Below, piece by piece: positions 34,152-46,579 of a stretch of DNA of 64,000 bases (its first letter is position 1; every line of letters starts with the position of its first letter). The DNA lies in NCBI GenBank assembly GCA_019671005.1, contig CM033744.1:40240022-40304021 (forward strand), read 5' to 3'. This DNA comes from Hibiscus mutabilis. Its lineage: Eukaryota > Streptophyta > Magnoliopsida > Malvales > Malvaceae. Under the pieces are notes generated by a model, which worked only from the letters and a program-made list of their open reading frames with translations, made no database searches and was not told where the DNA came from. The position numbers and the translations under genes are program-made.

Positions 34152-34429
34152 CTATAATTTTATTCCTACTATCTTTTATTCCCACTTTTTGTGGGAGAAA
34201 TTCCAATTTGTCACACAAATGTGCTCCTAAAATAGACCCACATGCAAAAGAAGAGGAAATTTGTTCTTTGGTGGTCCAATTTATAAACTATAGTTAGAGT
34301 TAAAATAAGGTTGTCCTTCATTTCATGTCCAACCTTTAACCCCCCCCCCTCTATCAATCCCTAACAGTTTTGATGAAGTTTATGCAAAACAAAAACTTTC
34401 TTTTGAAAATGAAATGTGGATTTGATATC

Positions 34430-35033
34430 TCAGTCCAATAATGTTCTTCCTGTGGTGGGGGGTGACGAGGATTTGTTGTAATTACTGCAATCAGGATTGC
34501 ATTGGAAGTCTTCATAGAGGCTAAGTGGGTCGGTAAGTTAGCTCTACTCATTGAAACAAGCTCTCAAATGGTGCTAAATTGGTTTCAAAATGTGGTACAT
34601 AGGCCTTGAAATAGGTGGCAGACTTTTGTAGAGGTGGACAGATTATTGAAGGAGATTAAGGGCGTCCAGTTAGTATACACTGATCGGGGTAACAATCATA
34701 TGGCTTGGTGTCTTGCGAATACATCGGAATCATTTTTTAAGGCATGGTGGTGATAAAATTGACGGTGAACATAGGTGGTACTTCTCCAAATGCTGGTGTT
34801 GGACGTTATTGTCGTAGTTCAGGGGGGTACTTAGATAATTATGGTTGTGTCTGGTGTTGTTTTGTATCCCAGGGGGTGGCTGAACTTTTTGATTTCTTGG
34901 TAATGTTTGTATGTTCGTATGTGTTGCACTCTTTTTCTTCATTTAAGTTTAGGGAAGTTTTTAATGAGATATGCATACGGACTAAGGTGTTTTTATGAAC
35001 TTTTAATAAAAACATATCTTGCCGAGCAAAAAA
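34430..35033 (+). mobile_element. 5'-truncated LINE with RNase H remnant
   Basis: Translation around 34480-34740 resembles the RNase H-like tail of plant L1 ORF2 (EAKWVGKLALLIETSS, WQTFVEVDRLLKEI, NHMAWCLANTSE), with an internal stop. It continues into the shared LINE 3' UTR ('ttcatttaagtttagggaagtttttaa', 'aataaaaacatatcttgccgagc') and a poly-A run at 35028-35040. Confidence 0.7.
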
Positions 35034-35257
35034 AAAAAAATTTCCTCAAAAGTTCAATGGCTTCTTACACCCTTAAACATAATCTATTTTATACAATTTT
35101 TGTGGTGCTTCAGTATTTATATTATATTTACATTATTTTTTAATATCCCTCTGACTTCATAACATAAATTTGTATAAAATAAATTAGGCTTAAGGGTATA
35201 AGAAGAACTTGATATTATAAAATCTGTGGATTAAGTTTTAAAAGTGTTGTAAGACCA

Positions 35258-35519
35258 GTAGCGGAACATTTTGCCTGATAGTTTGGATCGCTCACCACTC
35301 TTTTTTCACTCGCTATTTGTCTCGATTGGATAGAGAATAGGAGATTCAGAAAAGTTTTTAGATTTTGATGGTATGTTTATCTTTACGAAAGTATTCACTT
35401 TTTTTTGTTTTGGGGTTGTAAGAGATTTTGGTAGATTAATCCCATCATTCTCCTTCCTAGATGCGTTTTAATTGTGATGTTTTATATAATTTTAATAAAA
35501 ATTGAGCAGCTATTATAAA
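35258..35519 (+). mobile_element. Non-LTR retroelement with 18-bp target duplication
   Basis: An insertion of about 262 bp ends in A-rich sequence and is flanked by a perfect 18-bp direct repeat 'aaaagtgttgtaagacca' (35240-35257 and 35520-35537). Long duplications and an A tail indicate target-primed reverse transcription. The body matches the minus-strand copy at 29495-29765. It may be a LINE 3' end or a SINE. Confidence 0.85.
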
Positions 35520-35537
35520 AAAAGTGTTGTAAGACCA

Positions 35538-36583
35538 TTCATTACAATAAAAATTAAATTTATGGGTGGCTTTTAAATCTATGACACGATATTTAGAAAT
35601 AAAATCCCATGATAATTAATCCAATTTGGAAATAATACAAATTAATGCACGCTGTTTTAAAAATAAACCCAAAAAACTGTTTTAAAAAAATAATTTTGTT
35701 TTGACTCGTAAATGATCTGTTTGCTAGCTTTTGGATGGCATTTATGCTTTCCGATGGAAATAATAAATTTAGAAAACGTTGAAAGAAATTTTCTACATTA
35801 GAAATAATTGTTTTAAAATGATTTAATTTTGGTATTTTGCGTTGGAATATTATTAGGTTCCAACACTAAAAAAAATAAAAATTCTAAATTCTAATGTTAA
35901 ATTTTAAATCTTAAATTATAAACTTTAAAAAATACACCCTACCACTAATTTCCTAAACTCTAACTCTAAATCATAACCTTAAACCTTAATCTTAAACTTA
36001 TTTTTTTTAGTACGGGGCATAAATAGAGACACCGAAAAAGTACAAAGGATTTCTATTCGTATCCAAATACTCACTAAACTTGTAACCCAATTTACATAAT
36101 TCAAACATTCACAACGTCAAGATTTAAATGTTAACCTTATTTAAGGAATTTAATACATTATCTCATTAGACCAACTTATTATTAATATAATATTAATTCT
36201 TTTGCTAACTCTACATTCATACCTCTATAAAAGTGTGTGTTATGCTTTTCCCGGATGCATCTTCTTTATTTATTTTTATTTAATTAGCAAAAGGCAAAAA
36301 TGAACTTTATTTTCAATTAAAAGATCATGTAATGATCATCATATGTGTGTGTTGAAAATCACAAACAAACTTAGGTGCAGAGATACAGATTCCATGGTGT
36401 CCAACTAACCCCAGACCCAGGAATATTATTGTTTAGTGAAGAGATAAGGTAGATTTTTAAGGGAAGAGGGGACCTTCAAATTATATTCTAAATGGAGGGT
36501 CCGTTTGAGGTCGACCCTGTTTTTGGAATGATATGGGACTCGGTCATATCTCAACTACCACACTGGTGATATTTATGTAGGTC
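35538..36583. other. AT-rich spacer with telomere-like AAACCCTAA-type text
   Basis: 35870-36000 has degenerate 'aaatcttaaa/taaacccta' text like the interior of the telomere-like MITE family, but no ends were found. No gene is seen. Confidence 0.4.
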
Positions 36584-36601
36584 AAGTCTTACAAATGAGG
36601 G

Positions 36602-36925
36602 ATTGGTCGATGTGTCGATGTCATCTCGAAATGAATTTAATCGGTGCGAGGGGTTGTACAATACCTATGCCTTTGATTTGGAGTGAATTTAAGACTTAGT
36701 TGTTGGACGTGAGCTATAGTGCGCGAAAAATAGTGTTTTTTTGGCTTATTTTGTAGTGTTCTATTTATGTTTTTACGTGTTTTCATGTTTGGTTCTGTAC
36801 GTTTGGATTTTACAATTATCGCGGAGTACTATTTTCCTCCATTTAGGGCTATGGAGATTTTTAACGAGGCCCTCGATATATTTGTATGCTTTTTTTTAAT
36901 AAAAGCATACTTGATGATAAAAAAA
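36602..36925 (+). mobile_element. 5'-truncated LINE insertion with 18-bp target duplication
   Basis: Direct repeats 'aagtcttacaaatgaggg' at 36584-36601 and 36926-36943 bracket a LINE 3' end: 'cctccatttagggctatggagatttttaacgag' type text, 'taataaaagcatacttgatg' and an A tail. This is the cleanest retrotransposition event in the window. Confidence 0.9.
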
Positions 36926-37505
36926 AAGTCTTACAAATGAGGGGTCTGTATTTTTCAATGATCAAGCTCGAAACCTGTACTACAAATCTTCAGCTATTTT
37001 ACTTGGAAAAATCTTGGATTTTCGGTAACAAATTGTCTAATTTTTTTTATTAAGTACGGAGATATTACATTCTTAAAGTAAATGTTGAGATTTGAATCCA
37101 TACAAAATAGAATAACATGCGCATTATTGGTCACTCAATTAATTAAAGAATCTCAACAAATTGTCTCTTGATGTTTCATGTTGAGTGAATAGGAAATATC
37201 ATTAGAATTGCGGGACACGGGTACAATTCGATTTTTTAATATTTATATTATAAGATAAGAACAAGTATAACGATAAAAAAAAAGACATCAAAATTTTATG
37301 TGAAAAATCTGAAATGAGAAAAATCACGAGTAGAAGAAATTTTTTACTAATATTGAAAATAACAAGATACAAGAGATTTGTGACTATGAATTTAAGAGTC
37401 AATGGATTGTATTCTAACCATAATTCCTACTATCTATTTATAAAAGTAATCACTTGATTACAAAGAAGATTTATGTAGGAATAAATCTCTTCTACTCCTC
37501 GCAGA

Positions 37506-37657
37506 TAAGGGTGTTCATGGTTAACCGTTAAAGTATTTTGGTTAACCATAATGAGATGAACACATTATCTTTAGACGTTATCATCTAATTGCACTAAGAG
37601 CAAAAGTTAACTTACAGGTTAACCGTTATAGTATAAGGTTAACCATGAACACTCTTA
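37506..37657. mobile_element. hAT MITE, second copy of the family at 17083
   Basis: Ends 'taagggtgttcatggttaac' and the complement of 'taagagtgttcatggttaac'. Flanks 'ctcgcaga' and 'cccgcata' match at 6 of 8. The interior matches the intron copy ('aacacattat', 'agacgttatcat'). Confidence 0.8.
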
Positions 37658-38204
37658 CCCGCATATTCTCAAATTTATCTTAATTTTATAAATTTATCAA
37701 TTGAGTCGGACTAGATTAATAGAATTTAAACCATAAACTCTAATAATTTCAATTAAGAGACCAAAATATATATTATATAGAATATTCCAAAAGTATTTTT
37801 GATGAATCGTCATCTTGTTTTCCTTAGCTAACAAGAAATAAGACACCAACAAGACATAAGTCAATACAAATGACAAAACCAGAACAAAACAAATAAAATA
37901 CATTAAAAATATAGAATGCATTGGTCTCAAGTGGGGATTATCTGTCTATAAAAATGAATTAATTGTTTCCTTAATGACAATTTTCTGTTTCCCACATGGT
38001 TTACACGCTGTTTAAGCTCAAATTTTCCTTACATTATATCATATATTATATACATTGCACGTATGCATATATCCAGGATTGTCAATCCCAAGAAGTTTCT
38101 CCATACCTAACATTTCCATTGGTTGTTTGAGAAAACCCTCTTCAGTAGCAGACGAAAGCTACTTTGGTTTCATTATTATTCCTAATTAATATGAAAACTG
38201 TTAT

Positions 38205-38545
38205 AAAAAAAGTGTAATATTCGATAACATTTTCACCTAACGAACAACATATTATAGTACAGTTATAGTACGACATCAACTAAAAATATTACAAATATAG
38301 AAATTAAAATATTACCCATCAATCTAAAATGTTATACTTTTTAATAACATTTTAAGTTGGTGATCTCACGATAAGTACTAATATTCTGAGTCAAGTTTTG
38401 ATAGTTAATCATCAACTTAATATATTTAACTTAAAATGTTATCAAAAAAGTATAACATTTTAAGTTAGTGAATAATATTTTAAGTTATATTTTATAATAT
38501 TTCGGTTGATATCGTACCGTACTCTATCGCACCTTATATTCACCC
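38205..38545. mobile_element. Fold-back MITE
   Basis: Reverse-complementary arms: 'agtacgacatcaact' near 38267 against 'ggttgatatcgtaccgtact' near 38503, and 'aaaatgttatactttt' against 'aaaagtataacatttt' near the centre. Non-coding. Confidence 0.6.
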
Positions 38546-39112
38546 GAGCTTTGAAGACGAGTCTTGTTGGTTTAAAATAGAAACAAGAAAAGGGTTAGTT
38601 TACTACTGTTTTCGTTTTCTAGGGTTTCCATTTATAGCACGTTCATGGCCTACCTAGAGCTGCTGTTCATAGACTTTTGCAGAGAATCTTAACGATTACC
38701 AGCAGAAACAATAGTTTCTTTTTTACTCGGAGGTCATTCTGATAGGACGGACATAAAATTTTATGTACGATTTTTAAAGAAGTTATAATAAAAATTAAAA
38801 GTATAAAATTAAATTATTAATGAAAAATACAAAAGAGTATTTAAATTTTAAAAGAATTTAAAATTTTCAGTGATAGGATAACATTCAAACATCTCTCGGT
38901 GATCATGGAAGCTTATACCAAATCATAAACCCAATGCATATATACCACTTAATTAATAACCATAGATTATCTTGAGCCGAAGAGATTGAGAAGTGGTATT
39001 TACACGTATATCATGAAACGTCTTTGAACAGCGGATATCCCACCAACAATTATAGTAATAATAATTTTACAAATCTTGGGCTTCATTCCACCATTGCAAA
39101 GAAGATTCAACA

Positions 39113-39262
39113 ATGGATGATCAAGGCCGTGCCGGTAGCCAGTTCGGATTCCGACAGTTCATGAGACTAAAAGAAATCCTTCAAGAGTGGCAACCCGTCA
39201 CATTATGTTCGATTCCAAATTCGGATATTCCACAACAGTGGAGTTTTCTCACAAGCAATTAA
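39113..39262 (+). pseudogene. Possible SAUR-like gene relic
   Basis: A 49-residue frame starts MDDQGRAGSQFGFRQFMRLK and continues EILQEWQPVTL before an unrelated tail and stop. The RLKEILQEWQ segment resembles the N-terminus of auxin-induced SAUR proteins, which usually continue for another 60-100 residues into the SAUR domain; none follows here in any frame I checked. It may be a truncated relic or coincidence. Confidence 0.3.
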
Positions 39263-39339
39263 CAAAACATTAAGAAGTGTTATCTGTCATGCTTCCGATG
39301 AGATAAATTGGTTTAAATATTTAAATAACAAAAGTTGTA

Positions 39340-40244
39340 GAATCTAAGTAATGAAAGCATTTGGCTCAGCGGTTGTCTTCTAATAGTGACACATGTCACC
39401 ACCTAATTGAATGTTTAATTTATTTTATTAAATTAAAATTAGGACCAAATTGATAAAATTATAAGTAACGAGGACCAAATGTGTAATTATATAGATTTTT
39501 ACTAACTGTCACATCACTCCCTCAATTAGGTTTTAACGACATGTGGTCACATTGAGACCAACCACAATACCCCATAATTGAGTGGTCATATTGCCACAAT
39601 TAAAAATATAGTGATCAAATCGAGACCAACCCCATAGTTGAGTGGTCATTTGAGTAGTTTACCCTTAAATAAAATGTTTGCATTGATGAGGTCTAAAAAA
39701 AGTTTGTTTTTGAATTTTTTTTCTTCCCATCCCAAAGTAAAAATTGTTTAAAAAAAAAGAAAAAAATTATTGGTTACAACTTTATATTTTTGACATTTTA
39801 TATACACAAAAAGTTAATTGGGCATTTGATGATCCTAAAAAAAAAAAAAAAAACTTTACCCATAAATAACTAGGATGTGCAACTGGTCTATGTGTGGTGC
39901 AACGGGCTGAAGGGTCATTTCTGACCCAAACACTTACCCAATTTATGCCATTCCTGCTAATTTTAGCACCATTGATTCAATACTAGAAAGAATGGGAGAG
40001 TATTCGATCGAGTTGAGTTGATTTGAATTGAATTAAAAAATTTGAGTTAGTTGAGTTAACGAGTTTTATTTTATAACTCAAACTTTATTTGAAATTTTTT
40101 CGAGTCAAGTCGAGTTTATGAAATTCGATTCGAGCTGTTTGAGTTTCTCTTCAAGTTTTAATTATAAATATTTATAATATTATGATACTAATTGATTCCA
40201 ATTTAAACAACTTTTTATAGCTATATACGATATAATATATATTA
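39340..40244. other. Spacer with MITE fragments
   Basis: 39380-39665 carries repeated 'gagaccaacc', 'agtggtcat' text and ends 'agtttacccttaa', like a one-sided MULE MITE. 39985-40145 has 'cgagttgagttga' and 'gagtcaagtcgag' text, typical of hAT MITE ends. No gene is seen. Confidence 0.45.
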
Positions 40245-40538
40245 AGGTAAACATCACCATTGGTCACTAAACTATTCCCGATTTCCTGTTTGACGTTACA
40301 TTTTCCCTATTTTGGTCACTAATGTTACTTTTTTATGTTTTGGTCTCCAATCTATTGCTTCTTTCCTATTTTGGATACTAAATTATTCTCGCTTTCCTAT
40401 TTTTCCGTGAATTTTTAACGCTGGGTGACCAAAATAAAAAAAAAGCGTAACATTAATGGCTATTTTGTCAAAAATAATAGTTTAGTGACCAAAACAAAAA
40501 AACAGAAATAGTTTAGTGACCAATGATGATTTTTACCC
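40245..40538. mobile_element. MULE-type MITE with perfect 9-bp TSD
   Basis: This 294-bp element has inverted ends 'aggtaaacatc...ttggtcactaaactatt' and the complement of 'gggtaaaaatcatcattgg'. It is flanked by a perfect 9-bp duplication 'tatatatta' (40236-40244 and 40539-40547). A one-sided relative is at about 7132. Non-coding. Confidence 0.9.
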
Positions 40539-41088
40539 TATATATTATTTCTTCCTATTTTTTAATATGTGATATACATTTATTATACAGACCTGAGAGA
40601 TTCAACTTCAAAACTAATTGGATGTACCGAAAAATCAATCGGCCCAGCCATCCATCGCCTTGCGTTTCGTCCGCTACTGCTCTAAGAAAAATGGGAAAAC
40701 TTGTCGAAGGGTGGCGCATCAATGATTCATTGCATTTGGGGTTTCGATTTTGTCCTTTTCCTCTGTAATTCATCGCTGAAACTTACGGACAAGAAAAGTC
40801 TCTTCATAATACATTAAATTTTAGCCACGAGATGGATCGCGGAAATGACAGAATAACAGCAGCATGCTGAAACGTGGAGTTAAAAGGGCATCCTCACAAC
40901 ATTATGACATATCCTCCGAAAATGATGGAACAAGACAGGAGCTCCGTCCAAGGAACCAGTGTAGAACTGTACAAGATTTTATTGTCTACTCCAAGCTGCA
41001 TTTTCATGGTCATCTTTGCCAACTGAGCTGAAACTTTTCCATGTCTACTTAAACTCAGCATGGGAACCACAACTTTTTCAACTCTCAA

Positions 41089-42423
41089 ATGGCCGCTCTC
41101 GCTTCCTCACCATTTCCCCCATTTTCCCAAAGAAAACTACGAACTTTCAATCCTATACTATGCCATGGAACTCCAAAAGAAGCCATGGAAATGTCTAGTA
41201 ATGGACACATAAAGATCAGCACTGGTTTCCCTGAAAAGGGTCATTTAACACGGCCGGGAATATCATCGCCTCTTCCTCCTCCTCCTCGGCCTCGCCGGAT
41301 AATACTAGTAAGGCATGGACAGGGTGAAGGGAACGTAGACGAGAGTGTGTACACGAGAGTTGCCGATCCCAAGATTGATTTGACCGAGATAGGGAAGGCG
41401 GAGGCTGAGAAATGTGGATGGAGGATAAGGGAGATGATCGAGAAAGATGGAGCTGATGATTGGAAGGTCTATTTCTATGTGTCGCCGTATAAAAGAACAC
41501 TCGAAACACTTCGGCACTTGGGTCGTGCTTTCGAGCGCTCTAGGATTTCAGGCATGAGAGAAGAGCCTCGAATCCGCGAGCAGGACTTTGGTAGCTTACT
41601 TCTCTTCATGGTCTCTCTACTATGTTCCTATCCTCTTTCTGCTTTAATTTGTGTGTTTGGTCGGAAGGGAATTTTCAGGACGGGGAGAAAATGAGAGCCG
41701 ACAAAGCTCTTCGTCTGCGTTACGGTCGGTTCTTTTACCGTTTCCCCAATGGAGAATCTGCAGCTGATGTTTATGACAGAATCACAGGTAATACTGATAG
41801 AATTCTTCATTAATGAATCATCAAATGTTTCTTAGACTTGATATGATCAAACAAAACAGGGTTCAGGGAAACACTCAAGGCGGATATCGACATCGGACGG
41901 TTTCAGCCACCGGGCGAACGAAGCCCGAACATGAACTTGATCATCGTCTCACGGCCTAGCGTTGCGTGTGTTTCTGATGAGATGGTACAAATGGACAGTG
42001 GAACAATTTGAAGGGCTGAACAACATGGGCAATGGTAACACTATTGTCATGCAAAAAGGTTATGGTGGAAGGTAATGTTCTGTTCTTTCAGCCCCAAAAA
42101 TGAATGTATTTGAGTTGGGACACAAGCTGAAAGTCTGGGAATCGGTTTTAAAATGTTCAGATACAGCTTATTAATGCATCACAGTGAAGAAGAGCTCAGA
42201 GAGTTTGGGTTGACAGGTGAAATGTTGATTGATCAAGAATGGTAAGGCCCCCCACACTCAAATTGTTGAAGTTATTAATATTAGAACGTCTTTTTTACAA
42301 TGCTGATCTTTTGAAGTTTGTTTGTTTAGGCAAAAGACAGCAAGAATAGGAGAATTCAATTATGATTGTCCAATGGTGAATTCCTTCTTCACTCACTTTG
42401 AAGACGAGGACTGCATAACCTGA
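41089..42423 (+). pseudogene. AT74-type phosphoglycerate-mutase-like gene with a 2-bp frameshift
   Basis: A histidine-phosphatase superfamily gene of the plant AT74/AT74H type (physiological substrate unsettled). Exons: 41089-41590, 41668-41787, 41860-42071, 42161-42241, 42330-42423, all GT-AG. The N-terminus is plastid-like. The RHG catalytic motif is at residues 75-77 (LVRHGQGEGN); DLTEIGKAEAEKCGW, YVSPYKRTLETL and EQDFG follow. In exon 3 the conserved IIVS-H-G-L segment, holding the second catalytic histidine, has lost 2 bp at about 41951-41953. The frame shifts and reaches a stop near 42009-42011. All later exons read correctly in the original frame to a stop at 42423. Without the loss the frame would be 1,011 nt (336 residues), the usual size. 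It is either a very young pseudogene or a sequence error. Confidence 0.85.
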
Positions 42424-42589
42424 AACTAAGGGATGGGGAGATACATTGTTAGTATTCCAACTATATCATTGTATAAACAGGAAGAAGAAGATGATCAAAA
42501 GGTAAATTATCATCAGACATTACCTTAGTGTGCATCATGATTCTGCCAAGGAATAGTGGTGAGGTTATCATATTCATAGTTTCTTACCG

Positions 42590-42745
42590 TTGATACCAAC
42601 TACGAGTTGGTCTAACTAGGTCTCTTAAACAAAATCAGGATTCAGATCTTGACGTTGTGAATGGAACAAACCGAGTTGTGAGAATTGCCTCGTAATGAAC
42701 TTCTTCAATGCCCAAATCTGGATTAATCGACTAATGGGATGGGAA
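42590..42745 (+). mobile_element. Possible SINE
   Basis: Contains a weak A-box-like 'gagttggtctaact', a weak B-box-like region and an end 'aatctggattaatcgac' followed by A-rich sequence. Its 3' half resembles 50790-50935. It lies just 3' of the AT74-like gene. Confidence 0.35.
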
Positions 42746-43291
42746 CCGGGTGGTTATAAGAAAAAAAGTTAGTTCTTACAATGATCAATGTGCAAGGCAG
42801 TATCTTCTGGTAAAATTCAAAACCAAAATCCTCGTTTAAGGAAAGTATATTTTTGCCTGCAAGTATCACAGGGGACGAGGTATTCCAAAACCTATGCCTA
42901 GGTTATACTTATTCCCCAAGGAAAACCAGTAAACAAGTCATTCCCTGGCACCATTTTCCTTTCTATAAAGAATACATTGTAATATATGGTAATATCTAAT
43001 ATTCTCGAGAGTTTGAGGTCTCATCAGCAAGCCACCAAAAGTAGTCGTCCTCTGCTCCGGTACCGTCTTACAGGATGCACTGCATTCTACAATCAAGATT
43101 TTTCACATATTAGTCTAACATCATGAAGCCAGAAATTTGACACCATCTTGGTTCCAATGTTCTAATGAGATTGAGAAATGATGGTGTGTAAGATGAACTG
43201 TTTCTAATAGATGTTTTTGGTTGAATTCTAATTTACTAGTTCATATATATATGAGTATGACAGTCCAATAACATTACCTACATACGAGAAT
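42746..43291. other. Intergenic spacer
   Basis: No gene or named repeat is seen between the AT74-like gene (+) and the BTB/POZ pseudogene (-), which converge here. Confidence 0.4.
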
Positions 43292-45855
43292 TCAATTCCT
43301 CCATACTTGTGAGCCATGTTTCGCAGAGGAAGAAGAAACAAACCCATTACAAGTACACCGAGGGTTCTGCACCACGGAGATAGGAGCTTTATGAGTTCTC
43401 AATGGTTGTCGTTGCAACTCGTATTGAGCTTCGTGGTTCTCATTCACCACTGTGCCGCCAGAAACCCTCCTCCACCAAACTTCAAAACCTTTTTGAATGT
43501 TGGGACAATCTTCACCAGAGTTCAAGAACCTATTAAACCATGCCAGGAAATTTTCCAGCTGCCAAGCCAAAGGCAAAGTGAGAATGGTGTTGCTAAGACC
43601 ATCCTCGATTAAATGTCTGTCGAATATAGCCGTAAAATAGAACCAGCCATGTTTGCAACAGCAGGCACCTTACTTCCTTTGATGCCAATAGTTGCCCCTT
43701 TCCAATTCCTAGAAATAGCCGTGCAGTAACTCTGCTGACTTCATACCTATGGACAACTGGAACTTTAGAATGAGCACAAGATAATTCAGATTGAGAAGCC
43801 CATGTTTTTAGAAAGTCTTCAGCAATCTGCCTATCAATCAAAATGTCCAAAATCCAGTGCAAATTATCTGCTTGTCTTGCAATCTGACTCGCATCCCGCA
43901 AATCAGCGGATGCTGCTCGGAGAAAATGTTGCCGAAGCAGTTCAAGACAGTCATCGGATGCCGAATATAAAGACTCTTTCCGGAGATCATTATGAGATAC
44001 ATTTTCACCAAGCATCTTAAAGACCAACCGTTTCATTTCACGCCTGGCTTTCTCATCTTTGCCTTCAAGAACCACATGCAAAAGCTTGAGAAGCACTTGT
44101 TCATTATCCACACCCTCATCAGTTCCATCGGTAACTTCAACAGAAACCCTCTTCAAAACTTCCGAAGCTACGACAGTTTCGACGCGGAGCTCAGCCAATA
44201 AAGAAGCCACTTTCTCTTCTTCATCCTCGGAACCAAGGGGCGGCTTCCAAGTACTCCAAACAAGACAAAACCCCAGCATCAAATCCAATTGCCGCTGAAA
44301 CCTGACAAAGCAAAAACATCATCTTCGTACCAATACTCAAGTATCCATGTCATGTAAACAAACATACAATAAAAGAACTAAAAATGAAAAACTAAACTTT
44401 ACCTTCAAAATTCCGAGCACCTCCTCTCTCATTAGTTTCTTCCACAAAGCTTTACAATACATCAGCCTCAAAGTCTCTATATAAACCTCAACGTCATCAC
44501 AATCTGCTAATTCGACAATGTACGGTCCGGCTGGTCCATTCTATAAGAAAAATAGTAAATTCGAAAAATAACAAAAACAAATGATAAACATTATTAAAAT
44601 TCGAAAAATAACAAAAACGAATTGTAAACATTATTAAAATTTACATCACCCACATCATGCAGGTGCACCCTAACCTGAGTGGGTTTGATAAGCTATGCTC
44701 CACACCCCTGCACTTGAGCACAAGGCACAGTTTCCATTTAAGACATTCAATGACCACTAAGAGGGTAAGTGTACATAAACACTTCTTATGCTATTTATCT
44801 CACCAATGTAGGATAAGGGCTTTTTTACTTCCTTACTCAATTTACAACTACCATACTTTGAGCATCAATTTCTCATTAATCACCCAACCAATTTGAGCAT
44901 ATGAGATAACGTTATAAATGTCTTATGGAGTGGAATAAGACCTAATAGAATCATTATTCGAAACTCCACATTTACCCTTTCGTAATATGGCTCAAAGTTA
45001 CCATTTCTTCCCAATTTTTTTCAACACATTCATCTGCTGCATTGTCCATCGATCCGATAACCTCGCCGCAAAAAAACCTACTGTGAGCCACCAGTATTTG
45101 CCGATGTACGTTCAATGACACGCTTAGCCCATCCTTGGAAGTCAAGGTCAGCTTTATGTCACTCGAACCCGGCTCGTTAAACTGGTTCCCGGGACTCCGG
45201 GTCGACAAAAGATACGAAATTCGTTGCATGGTCAATACCTGCTTATCTATAATTGGCGGGGGTTGGTTTTGTCTCGGAGCTGAATTTGGTACTTGGATCT
45301 GAGTTTGGGTTCTTTGATGGATATCGGGCTCGCTAACCATCATTTCGAAAAGGGTGGGGCTGGACTGTATCTTGTCCGCTAGAGGCAGAGGTGACATTGG
45401 GTTTAAGAGACCCGCCGTGAGAGCAGAGTTGAACTTGTTAAAACTCGACGGAGAATGACCATTGGAGAGCATTGCTCCGCACGTGAAGTCCATGAAAGGT
45501 AATACACTTCCCGGAGATATCGAATCATGAAACTCGACAAAGAATCAGTTAGCCCCTGTTCCCCAACACGGCTAGCTTACGGCGTAGAAGGAGGGGGAGT
45601 CGGGAGGGGTTTCGAAGCAGGGCAGCACCAAGAGCTATCGGGGGAAACAATCGTGGGCGAGTGAAGTTCCCGGCTTAAAACTCCATGAAAACCCGACTCG
45701 GAGGAGTTGGTGTTAGTACTGGAAGCAGTAGAACCGGCAGCAGCGGAAGAGGAAATAGTGGTTTCTTTAGACTTGCAGCGTTTAGGCTTGGTGGATTGGC
45801 CTTGGACTTTAAGCTGAGCAGCAGACGATGGTTTTGTACTTGTAGTCGTCGTCAT
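43292..45855 (-). pseudogene. BTB/POZ domain protein (At1g63850-like), multiply broken
   Basis: Proteins of this plant family carry one BTB domain and are probable CUL3 ubiquitin-ligase adaptors. Read from 45855: a Ser/Thr-rich basic start (MTTTTSTKPSSAAQL), SSWCCPASKP, then MDFTCGAMLSNG and the BTB start DIKLTLTSKDGLSVSLNVHR. The second BTB exon (NGPAGPYIVELADCDDVEVY, near 44400-44540) and the C-terminal exon (ELRVETVVASEVLKRVS, NLHWILDILIDRQIAEDFL, LAWQLENFLAWFNRFLNSGE) follow. Lesions: TAA at 45577-45579, a frameshift shortly after it, a doubtful donor at the end of the first exon, a +1 shift near 44235 (APW/SEDEEEK) and a deletion plus shift near 43620 that removes about a dozen conserved residues. 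The number and spread of lesions make a true pseudogene likely. Confidence 0.85.
44560..44960. repeat. Insertion-like sequence in the BTB pseudogene intron
   Basis: A ~40-bp unit starting 'attcgaaaaataacaaaaac' occurs twice in tandem (about 44559-44638). It is followed by a block with 'caccctaacctgagtgggtttg' type text and 'gatgtaggataagggc'-like ends that look transposon-derived. Class not identified. Confidence 0.35.
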
Positions 45856-46579
45856 CTTCGCCGCCGTGAAATAGTATTGAATGCGTCCCACTCTGCAGTT
45901 AGAGTTTTGACTGTATTGTATTGCCCTCTAGTTTACTGCACTGGCATTTGGCAAGAGCACTTAAAAGTTAAAAATATGATATTTAATTGATGTTAATTGT
46001 ACATATTAAAAACAAATGCAAGTAGAGCTGAGCAGGGTTAATAAAAAAGCGAAAATGGATTCAAATTGAGGTGTTTGAATGGTTTATAATTTAAGTTTAC
46101 GAGTTATGACAATTGAACTGAATTTTATTTTTATTTATTTTAAGGATAATGACACATTTGTCCTCTATACTTTTAAAAATTTGTCAATGAGGTCTGTACT
46201 TTGAAAACTTTCAATCAGTCTCTGTACTTTCCTTCCGTCATACAAAGTATCCCGCCCATAACATCGTTATGTGCTGACGTGGCATGAGACATAGTCGCGT
46301 TACACTGCGACTTGTGGCTTCTCGAACAGCAAAAAAAGGGAAAATTATAGGATGAAGGGCACCGCTGCAAATTACCATTTATTTTGTTTAGGTTTTTAAA
46401 ATAAATAAAAAAACAAATAGGCCCCGATGAAGTCATCTCCTTCATTTTTACTTACTCTGCAACACCATTGTTGGTATCCCTCATTAGTTCTTTAAAGTCA
46501 TTTTCAGACTAAGTTTTATTGATGGATCAAGTACATATATATAACACATTTACACTGATATACATTATTCTTAATTATA

